Source of the DNA: Volvox africanus
Taxonomy: Eukaryota > Chlorophyta > Chlorophyceae > Chlamydomonadales > Volvocaceae
Direction: 5' to 3'
Length of the DNA stretch: 64,000 nucleotides
Assembly (NCBI GenBank): GCA_030268105.1
Contig: BSDZ01000008.1
Location: 1,674,001 to 1,738,000, forward strand
Of the stretch, positions 13,107 through 24,800 are shown in pieces; within the stretch, counting starts at the first letter, position 1, and each line of letters begins with the position of its first letter. Under the pieces are notes generated by a model. That model was given only the letters and a program-made list of their open reading frames with translations, ran no database searches and was not told the DNA's origin. Made by a program: the position numbers and the translations under genes.

Positions 13107-16100
13107 CTAGCGAGGGATAGGGATCGGGCACGAAATGTGTACAGGTAAATCGGTGAAAGGGGCAGACAGGGAAGGGGTTTGCTGTGACGAATGCGAGAGA
13201 AAAGCAGGCAGGCACGCACGCAGGCAGGCAGGCACGCAGCCACGCACGCAGGCAGGCAGGCACGCACGCAGGCAGGCAGGCACGCACGCAGGCAGGCAGG
13301 CACGCAGGCACGCACGCAGGCAGGCAGGCACGCACGCAGGCAGGCAGGCACGCAGGCAGGCAGGTAAACAGACAGGCCCTCCTTCAAAAACTTACATATA
13401 TATCTTCGGGCACTTGGGCGGAGGTAATTCAAACAGACGACCGCTGATCGTCAATATGGCGGCAGGGAGGTTGGAGGGTGGCAAAAGGGGGCCGGAGAAC
13501 GATGAATGGGATGTATACGAGTTGAATGTGCGTGGTGGTGGTGAGGTGCGTGGAGAAAGAATGTGTATATGTAGCAGGGCGCTGTTTTTAGGAGAGGCAT
13601 GCGGGGGGAGATAACCTGGTCACGTGAACCCATGCACGGCACTGCAGAGCGGACGAGAGATGGGCTGTTGGGGCGAACCAATCAAACCCCCAAAGGCATA
13701 CCAACATCATCATCGTGTGTGCATGGTGGCGTTGTCTTGGCGTTGCAGAAGGAGAGGTCCGGAGCATCCGTGGGACATTGGAGGCCATTTAACATGATAG
13801 GCATGAGGGGGGAGTTAGGTAGAAACGTGTAGTACTGGCCGTTAGCGCCGTACGTTGGCTTGTACGATGTCAAGATGGGGAAGCCGTCCTTATAACCCAG
13901 CTGCCTGCGATAGCGACAGAGCGCAGAAGAAGAGTGAAAGTGAGAAGAAAGTGCAGCAGTACCACGAATACGTTGCTAAACAACGACGTAACTACTACGT
14001 AACGACATAACTATTTAATAACGACACATCTACTGAGGCATAGCATTCTGACGTAGCTGTAAAGGCTTTCAAAACCCTAATATCGCTACGTGTTACTAGT
14101 CGGTGCACACGATGGTGGGTCAAGAATATTAGTCAAGAACCCTAAGTACGCACCTGCAAACGGCACGCGCCTCACTGACTTTAAAACCCCCGCCGCAAAC
14201 GGATCCCCACTTGGGAATGCCGCTGCCGTCGTCTCCGCAGTACTGCAACATACCGCTACTGCGGGACTGGCCGCCCACCAACCGTACATCCCCTATATAC
14301 TCGCCTGCGTGGTTTCGGAGCACAAACAACTGTGTAAGCCACTACTTGTACTGCTAATACTACGGTAAGATACAGTGTCATATTGCGGGAGATGCGGTCA
14401 TGTCCAGAACATCGTATGCACAGAACAGTGAGACATGACAGGGATGCGACATGGGATGCACCGCCTTACATCGGTCGTCGTCCACTGGAGGCGGCTGCGG
14501 CGGCAATGGTGGCGTCGGCGTCGGCGGCGGTAGAAATGGTGAGGGCGATAAAGATGGCCTTGAAGATGCAAATGGCAGCACAGTTCGTGACGGCCGTGGC
14601 GGGGGTGGTGACGGAGTTGGTGCGCGGGGTGAAGGCGGTAATCGAGGTGGCGGCGGCAGTGAAGGTGGTGACGGGGGTGGACGCGGCGGAGGAAACGGTG
14701 AAAAGGGCGGTGGGGGGGGAGGCGGGGGCGGAGGCGGCGGTAGCAAGGGTGGCGGCGGTGGTGGAGGCATGGGCGGCAAAAGTGGTAAGGGTGGTGGAGG
14801 CGGCGGCGGTGGCGGCGGCGGTGGTGACGGCGGCGGTGGTGGCGTTGAAGGCAGTGGTGGCGGCGTTGAAGGAGGCGGCGGAGGTGGGGGCGGAGGTGGG
14901 GGTGGAGGTGGTGAGGGCGGCGGAGGAGGCGGAGGCGGAGGCGATGAGGGCACTGACGGCGTTGGTGGGGGCGGAGGTGGTGAAGGTGGCGGCGGGGGCG
15001 GGGGCGGAGGCGGCGGAGGCGGCGGAGGCGTTGAGGGTGGAGGGGGTGGTGGCGGAGTTGGAGGTGACGTTGGTGGGGGCGGTGGCGGTGAGGTCGGCGG
15101 TGGTGGCGGAGGCGGTGGCGGTGCGGGTGGTGGCGGGGGTGGCGGAGGCGGAGGCGGCGGGGGTGCTGAGGGTAGAGGCGGGGGTGGCGGACGTGTTGGT
15201 GAGGTTGGTGGCGGCGGGGGCGGCGGGGGTGGCGGTGGAGGCGGTGAAGGGGACGGCGGGGACGGAAGCAGAGGTCCCGTCGGCACCGGCAAAGGCGGAT
15301 AAAGGGGAGCCGGAGGCTGCATGGGTGGCGACGGGGATGGCACGAGGGTCGGTACGGGTGGTGATGACTGAGCCGGCAGCGGCGGTGTTGAAGGTTGCGG
15401 CACCGCCGACGGCCAAGGCGGAAGCGGAGGTGGGTATAGCGGCTGAGGTGGTAATCGAGGCATGGGCGGCGGGTGTGAAGGTAGGTACGACGGAGGCGTT
15501 GACGTCAATAGAGGTTGCGGTGTTGGGAGGGGCTGTGGTGGCGGGGGTGGCGGCGGTGGCGGAGGAGGCGACTCTAGTGATGGCGGCACAGGTGTCCGAC
15601 GTGAGGGCGGGCCCCGCGGTGATGGAAACGCATGTGGTGGTGATGGGCCCGGGGGTGACGGCAGCTGGGGTGGCAAGAGTGATGGCGGTGATGAATGGGG
15701 CGCTGGTTGCGGCGGCGATGGCCGCCGAGGAGATTGTGGGAATGGCCGCCAGGCTGGTCCGCTGCCCAGCGGCGAAGGCGGTGACGCTGCCCAAATGCAA
15801 AGGATTGCCACATCGTTGCTGCAAAAAGCACCAGCCGCAGTTGCAGTCGTCACGACAGTAGGAGTAGCAGTAGCATAATGCACGACGCCAAATATACACT
15901 TTGATCCAAAGTCAAAATCCAACATCCAATACAATTACTCAGCATGGCAAACCAATATCGGAAAATTACTATATGCGCAGAGTTCCTAAATGTTATAGCT
16001 GATAACCGCGTAACTATTAACCATAAAGCTAACGACCAGGTCATTGACGGCCATTTATTGCCATTCACCTCCAATACTGCATACATACACCTACACGTGC

Positions 16101-19100
16101 GAGCAAGTTCCACTGTAGGAGTAGAGACACTGCGTCAGTCGTTCCTCGTCGCCGGTGCAGTTGACTTGCTGCATGTTGATGGGCTGACGGAGGGTGCCCA
16201 CACCATATGGGTTGGGGGCGATGGTGGGTACAACCACACCGGTAGAGAAGCCATGGTGTCTGGAGCGTACCAACAGAAGAGGTGGGGTATTGAGGTAGAT
16301 AGACAGATTGAATAGAATTTTTTTTATTTAGGTGTTACACTGTATGTGGGCGACTTGTCCTTAAAGGACAAGCGCCGGGGGGCCTGACCACGCGGCCGAA
16401 CCACAGCGCAGCGGAGGGGAACACGTACACGGCCTAGTCTGTATGTCCTGCCGCGCGCTCCTCCCCTCGCTCGAGCCAGGAAGGGCATAGATGTAGGGGA
16501 TAGATGTATGGATAGATTGACAAGTATAGGGTTTTAGGTAAATAGATATAGGGGTGAGGTATTTTTCATGAATACTTGTGTATGCATGTATAAACATACG
16601 CATGAATGCACGGATAAACGAATTCCTCTCGTACAAATGAAAATACCCAACGACTGACCGACCTGCAAGCAACCTGCGCCTCCGTGTTTCCGAAGTTAAT
16701 ACTGCAAACCTGTAGTCGAACGAGCCACGGACAGCGGGTCCTGATCAGAAGTAAGATGATTGCCAAACGGCATTCCTGATAACCGAGTTCCTGGTGTACG
16801 GCGGAGGACGGCTAAAATGAAGGCATCTGGCGTATCTCCTGTACATCACTCCTGCATCTGAAGCAGGACAGCAGCTAAGGATAACCGCTGGAGGACGCCG
16901 TTCGGTCCACGCTGGTCAATAGCTCCCTCGAGGAAAGTGCTAAAAGACTAATTCTTGGTGTACGACAGACGTTCATGAACTCACAGATAGCGGGCCCATG
17001 GCCCTCCTTCCCCCAAGGAACATGTATAGTTGCATACCCCCCTTACCGTCCCCCATTGCCCATTCAGGCAGATCTCTAGGCGCCCAGTGTCGTACATGAT
17101 GCGTCCTACAGAATCCATGAGCCGTACCTCCCCGGGGTTACGACCTGTCCATTTTTGTGAATAAGCGATGCAAATCAAGGCAGGTTACCACTCAGGGAAC
17201 AAGTGTGGGAGTAATATGAGATGCTCCTATGGTACGGTCGGGCTCCATGGCGTGCAAGCGTTAGGCTTGGATATTGTCCTACATCACAAGCAGGAGCACG
17301 ACATCGGCGTATGAGTACACTCACATGGAAAAGACGAGGTAGGCGGTGGTGGCTGGATGGGATCTGGCACTCGTTGGCTTTCCAGGCAAGACACCCCCAC
17401 GTCTCGCCTTGGTTTAACGAAGGCGACGGCGGGGACGGTGGTGGGGAGAGGATGGGAGGGCCACAGGGGTAGGGGCGGAAAACACAAACTTGTTTAGGGA
17501 AGGAGTTCAACCTGCAGCAGCGCTAAAGAGAGCAAAGGCGAGACGCACGATGTTGTCTAGAGGAGCGTCACTGCCACAACAGATCAAATAACATCTGAAA
17601 GGGGCTTGTTATGTGTGTGGTACGCCATTTCCTTCTTGTCGAAATAGTCAAATAGTGCATTTGGTGAATATGGTGAATATAAATGCATTGTGTGATATTG
17701 TATAACTGTTATATTGTATAACTATAATATAACATAATTTATTATATTATTATATTTATTGTATTATAAATTTATTGTATTATATAATATTATTATACAT
17801 ATCATTACTTCAATATATTATAATATTATATATATTATATATATTATATATAATATATATAATATATAATATTGCGACTTGCCCTTAGAGGACAAGCACC
17901 GGGGGCCCTGACCACAGCGCAGGGGGGAACATATATATAATATAATATATATATATTATAAATGTGTGTGTGTATACCGGTCAGGGCCCCCTGTGCTTGT
18001 CCTCTAAGGGCAAGTCGCCCACATTGTAACACCCGTTCATATATATGTTAGATTGCGCAAACAAATATTTTTGCATGCTCAAGTGCGTCCTTGCTGTAAC
18101 ATACAATATAATATAATATAATATAATATAATATAATAATTATAATATATATTATTATATTATATAATAATATTATATATATTATATATATTATTATTAT
18201 ATTATATTATATTATATTATATATATTAGATTAGATTAATAAGATTAGATTAGATTAGATTGTTTATTGTATTGTTTATTATATATCAGCCAACAAGTAA
18301 CTTACAGCCTACAGTATCCCGTATGGACTTCTCCTGGCCCTGCTTCCTGTGCCCCTTTTGTCCATTGTGCGTCACGTATATCTCACACTGCTTTCCACTT
18401 TTTCCCCCTAAAACTCGCGGGGACATAGGATTTACTTACGAGTGGCTGCAGGAGCCGTTGTGCCAGGTTGTCGTACAGGCTACAAGTGTTTCTTCATTTC
18501 CTGAGCACTGTACGTTATTGATCCACACAGCGCTGTCTGGATGACCGTCGGCCACCTGACCTTTCTGCACACCAAGAGATACGAAGGTACCTGTCTGGTT
18601 CATTCAGGTTGATTTCAATTTCTAATGATTTACCGATGGCCCATACGTGTAACACACACGAGGTTTTTTGTACGACATATTATTTGAAAAGACAAGGCAG
18701 GATAAGTGTTGCTGCTGTCGCCGACCTCGTCATCACCTTCCAACACCTCCACATACCCATACATGAGGCTGTTCTGATGGATTCGGGTGTAATTTTTTTC
18801 CTTAATTGTTTTTCCGTCCTTACTATTTCTCCGTCTATATATTTGTGAAACGCTATGCGATTCATCAGACTGATGTAACCGTACAGTCATCTCGGTGGTG
18901 CAAATCTGAGACCCACCTGTACGACGCTGCCGGAGGAGTATCCGAGTTGTCTACAACCACGACAAACACGAAAGTTAGTTAGCTAAAGCGGAGAATTAGT
19001 AGTAAAAATATAAGGCCCCCGACGTACTTACAGGGCCGAGGGCACCGTGAGGGACTTGCTTCAGAATCAAAAAATCAAAATCAGAACGCGTCCAGTGAGT

Positions 19101-19583
19101 AGCTTTCCCAGCCCTTGCCCAAAGGGCGCCCTTACGGCGAGATGTCCTTCACTTGTCAACCTTTGCTTATTAGTTGCTGGAGAGCCGCAAAGGCCTCGCT
19201 CTCGAAATGCTGAGAAGGTGCTTTTTGGCGCACCTTGTATTGTGATTAGGTATGTCGTACATTCTACGAATACTACATTATTAGCGATTAGGTATCAGCG
19301 TTACACCTGTACTTTCTAACTCCTTGGCTTATGAAGCTTACATAGCGGCTCCCCACCCATCCACCCATCCATCCGCTGAGCACACACGGTCCCACATACA
19401 CACCTGCACGAGACATCAGCTGCAGCCTGGTTGAATCCGCTGTCGCACACAGTGCCCCAGTAGCCCATGTGGCAGACCTCCAACCGACCCGCAGACACAA
19501 GGTCACTGCCCACCAGCCGCAAGTCGCCCTCCGATTCACCTGTACGGGTATGGAGATATACACATACACACACACACATTCAC

Positions 19584-19656
<73 letters not shown>

Positions 19657-21717
19657 TGCAGAGTCCAGCCAGTTGTTTATATAAAACTGAAGACGCCAAA
19701 GTATGTACAAGGGGAGTATGAGGGTAGGGCGGGTTGTTTCCGTTAGACGCACGGAAATAGTTTTGACACAAATCAGTTCTTTGCAAACCGTTTCGGGATA
19801 TGGATGAGGAAACACAGTTCCAACATTTACGGAGATACAGATTCGCAGTCGGAGAGGGGGAGGGAGGGGTAAGGAGGGGCGGGTAAGGCACATCCCTAAG
19901 CTGTCGTAACGGGGTGGCTGGGGTAAAACACAAAGGAACGGCGTCCCTACCGCACAGCACGGAGGATCACACATGAAGAACTCCTTCAAGGGTATGCAGT
20001 GGGCTGCTGGTGAAGATAATTATTTAGACAGACACACACACGCATATATATATATAACCCTAAAACCCTGATACCCTATATATATTATAGTGATCTGCGA
20101 GTTGACCAGGAGCGGAGTTGACGCCTTAGTTGGTTCGGCAGATTCCGCTGGATGCCGGTGGTGGGTGCTGTACCCGGGAAGAGCACTGAATTCGGAGAAG
20201 TCGGCATGGGAGATGAGGGTGCCCCGAAATACCGGGGAAGGTAGGGACTGCCAGGTTAGTGGCCACGGGTGAAGCTGTACCCCCTAATCCCACACACATA
20301 TATAATAAATACCACCACGCAACCAGCAGCACTGACATACGCACGTATATCCGCCAATCACTGTCCCAACCATCGCCTAAACCCTAGAACTCATTTCCTC
20401 ATGGGCCCTTTTCGGGTTTTAAAACCCTAAAACCCTAAAGCCCTTTCAAGGCAAGTCGCCCACAGTGTAACAGCTTAAAACACCACACACACACATATGA
20501 AAAGCGAGGGGCATGCACGGCTTACAATGCCTAGTTATCTATGGTAAACTTACAGGGTGTTGCTCCGAAATCAAACTCCGCTGCGTTGGTGCACTCCACT
20601 CCCGTCACCATCCGGAGGGGGCAGAGCACGTCTTCCATTCCCCAAAAGGCGCACGATGTGAGACGCGACGGCCAAAAGCTGTAAAAGCCACTCGCCCAAG
20701 AGCACTTCACCTCACTCATCCAGATCGGCATTCCTGCATACGTAGCCATGTAGCAGTAGTGAATGAAATGAGAGCAATGGCAAGCCCACCCCGTATCCAA
20801 GTGCGCATCCAGGCTTATAAAGGTCTAGCCAATTTAGAGCTAATTAAGCCAGATTATGCCTAATTAGGCCTGACTGGCCTGTCAAACCTAATTATTAGCC
20901 CAGCCAGTAGTTGGCACGGAGGTAAGTAAAGATAAGAATCTTGGATGATGAGTGTCGTTGTCGTACACGTACGGCACACACGCTTCCACGATATAAAGGT
21001 GCAGGAGCACTTATCAGCATCTCGAGAGGGCTTTGCGGCACTCAACTGCTACACTGAGACCTTATCTCCGAATTCGTTCTTTTTGCGAAATGCGTATGTT
21101 GATCTGTACGTGCCCACGTACCGGGTCGAGGCTGTGACGATATGGCTCTGCCGTACGTGTAGCCCATCTGACGACATGCGATATATGCTTCGTAATCGTT
21201 AAAGTTAATAGCGCACACCCCGCCCCACTGGCCGCCATAGCACACCTCCAGCCGGCCAGCGAGAACTCTCGCTGCTGCTGCACTGCTGCTGCTGCTGCTG
21301 TCACTGCTGCTGTTGCTACTGCTGTATTCCCCACCACTACTGCCTGCTGTACTGCTACTGCCGCTGAGATTTCCACGGAAGGCAACCACTCGGAGATCCC
21401 CTGCGGAAGAACCTGGTAGCACGAAATGGTAGGCAGGCATGTTTGGTAAATTGGGCGAGTAGATTGGATACGATGTCTGTATGTGTCGTGGAGTGCTGTT
21501 TTGTTAGGAAAGTTACACCGTCCATAACTGATATAATAATAATATTATTAATATTAATATTAATATTAATAATATTATTAATAATAATATATTATTATTA
21601 TATCTAATATCTAATAATAATAATAATATATTATTATCTGGTGAGATAAGACATGACAAGATCACAACAGGAGTTTCGCACTTTAAGGAAAATATGATAA
21701 ATTAGAGAAAAATTTTA

Positions 21718-21813
<96 letters not shown>

Positions 21814-24800
21814 GATTTTAGATTTTAGATTTTAGATTTTAGATTTTAGATTTTAGATTTTAGATAATAATAATAGATCATAGATCATAGATAAGTAAGG
21901 TTCTGCACTGATAATGGAATCCCTAAAACCCTAAAACCCTAAATGCAGATGATATAAGATCATCTCTACACGACGAACAAGTGCGCCACGAGTGGGCCCA
22001 ACTGGAACTGTATTATATTGTGGGACATAAGATGTATGCAATTTTATCGCATGTACGACTGCAACGGCAGGTAGGGTGGGAACATACATTTGTCCTCCGG
22101 CGCCGCCGCTAGCACCCCTCCTTTAGCGAAGGGCATCATGGAGCAGTTGACTCCGGCATCCGCTCTGTGGCTGCAGTCTGTCGTTCCCGGAAGCACTCGC
22201 ACTGCACAGAACCCTAGGGACTTCTCATCTCCCGTACAGTCAACCTGGGAATGCCGTACACCGGTCCAGGAAGAAATCGGCAATACGGATTTGGACTGGC
22301 TTTAGGCTTGAGTGATCAAAAATACAATAAAGGATAAATATAATGAAAAGAATATATATATATATATATATATGCATGCGAACTTACGTGCTGTAGCCAT
22401 ATCATCATTCCCTCAGGCCCCGGAGGGCTTTCACCGTTAGCCACAGCACCCTTCAGTGCGATGCCGTACTGGTATCCCAACTGTCGGCACACAACTGTCG
22501 CGTCAAGGTCGTCCCAATTGTCGTGGCAGACACTACGGCGGGGAGGAGGAGTAAAGGGGAGGGAAAAAGAGTGGAGCCGTGGGGTGAAGGCAGTTCAACG
22601 CGGGAGAGTTGGCTGGGCTGCACTTCTGTGTTCCGATAAGCCACGGGAGAAGGAAGTGAACGAATCCGATGTGGATAGCGCGTGGAAAGGATGCGATAGC
22701 AAATGTATCTTAACATTTCATATTTTGGCCCAATTACTGAAATGGAAATCGAAATTCCACGTTTATCGGGGAAGATAAAAGAAGTGGCACCACTTCCCCC
22801 ATATGCGCTTGTGTGTTTTGATACAAGTGGTATGGCGTCATCTTCATAGGCGGAAGCTGTAGTATCCTGGCTAGGGTATCTACGGGTTGTGTCCAGGATG
22901 GACCGTGTATGGTCATCTTCCGATTGGGCCTGTGCTTATCAGGCGGACACAACAGAAACTCGGTTTGCTATTTCGGTGCAAGCCCACCTGCCCCATTGTC
23001 CCTCGCTGCAGTACTCCACGCGGCCCCATGTTGTACTGCTGCTGTCCAGCAGCCGTACCGCGCCCTCATCATAGCCTGTACGGACACCAGGGTACAACAG
23101 TGACGTTAACACCAGTCAACCGCTAAGAAGTCGATATATGCCAAGTTACCCGGAAAGCAGCATTTGATGCATCGCTTCAGAAATGAATAATAATAAAAAT
23201 GTATATTTTAACACCATTTGTACAAATTATATGTTATTATACAATATGTGTTATAATATAAGTATCAATAAATCTAACAATATATGTCACAATATAGTAA
23301 AATGGCAGAGTGTTGAAGAGTAGCGAGCTCAGGATTAACAGGCTCTACAGGCGCTGGATTAACTTCAGTACTTCAAACCACAACTTCAGAAATTTAAACG
23401 ACAATTTGCATCAGCGTAAGGTACGAAAAGCCGCGTTTACATTCTTCCATGACCATCAGCTCGACATTCCGCTACATTATCATTTCCATATGTACATTTT
23501 CACATGTACAATTTCCAGCATTATTCCCATTTATGCCCCTGGGGAATTCCTCACATGGATAGTGGTTGTATTCCGTACGGGTGCCTTCGGTGGAGTTTGT
23601 ACTGGTTGCCATATCGCATGACACAATTAAGGGATGTTCACATGTGGTCGCGGGGGAACCCCAGGTGCCGTACAGCAGCGGAGCGCACTCCGAAAGGCTG
23701 CGGCAAGCAGGTAGGCGGCATGCAGCGCATCCGTCGGAAGGTTCGCAGTTCAGTCATCAAAGGGGCTACACAGAACGCAAATTAATTTGCCAAATCGTTT
23801 GAATTGTTGACGTACATGTACGGAAATACAAAACCGGCAGTCACAGTACGAACAAGCCTGCGCTGCCTTCTTACCTGTTTTCATTGCCGTTGCACGAAGG
23901 AACCAGCCAGACCGGTATCGTGGCGTCGGGTGCTTTCAGGTAGTTCGAGCTAACGAAGCTGCCAGATGAAAACCCCAGTTGTCTGCATGATAGGTGTGGT
24001 CGAGAAAGGTTGGGTCCCAACTAAACCTACTTGTGTGCGTGTACACATGTATACACGTGTATATGTACGTTTGTACGTGTGCGTGAAAATGTGTGTGTGT
24101 ATGAGTGCATGTGTGTGATACTGTAACTAGGATGTGTGCACTACTGTAACTAGTCCATTTGGATATATAAAAACATGAACACATGTTCATGACCGGGCTC
24201 GTCATCACTTTCAACCTTTAACGAACACGGATTGGTGAGCGTGGTGACCCCACCTGCAGACGGCTTGGGCATTTGGAATGTCGTGCAGGTCAAGACTGCA
24301 GACCAGCCCCCAGAGCCCCTGCTGGCAAATCTCTGATGCGGGAGAGGGGATTAACTAGGTAAGATCTGATCAATTGTTGACGTGATAATTCTGAGTTTGT
24401 GCAAGAGCGCCGAACAAAACTCGGTATAAGGCTTGCATATGTCTTTATTTATATGTACATACATATATGTATACCTGACAAATATCCTATAACTACACTC
24501 AGCAGAGATGAAAGGACTTCAAAAAATACTAGATGCAAGCGGTATTGAGGTAAGAGATGCCATAGCTCCAGATTTACCGATACCGGTTTATCGGATTTAT
24601 TATCCGCTTGCGTAAGGTGAGTTTAAGGTGAGTTTCTATATAGTTAAATGACCATCAACATGAGGTATCGGAATTGCCTGGTCTCTTTCTTGATAATTGT
24701 TAAAAGATTCGTTAATTGTTTTTGTAGGACTTGATTGCACTACTAATAGATTTCCACATAACAATAGAGTTATCAAAAGGTGCTAAAGCTTTACCTACTA

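Noticed and set aside
13135..13614. Plus-strand frame of [11 protein letters not shown] repeats and its minus-strand partners
   Set aside because: Product of the CAGGCACG minisatellite in a gene B intron.
14383..15861. Long plus-strand frames (492-codon Ala/Val-rich, 283-codon Gly-rich) and a further minus-strand Ala/Thr-rich frame
   Set aside because: They are other-frame readings of the Pro-rich exon of gene B; only the Pro frame joins the flanking SRCR exons in phase.
17517..17561. Candidate exon ([13 protein letters not shown]) with acceptor and donor in suitable phase for gene B exon 21
   Set aside because: Lacks the SRCR-terminal DVGVxC motif; 17325-17407 has the motif and the same 83-nt length as in gene C.
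19288..19989. 233-codon minus frame with a long Val-Cys run
   Set aside because: The Val-Cys part is the ACATAC/CA repeat; only 19404-19539 within it is a real exon.
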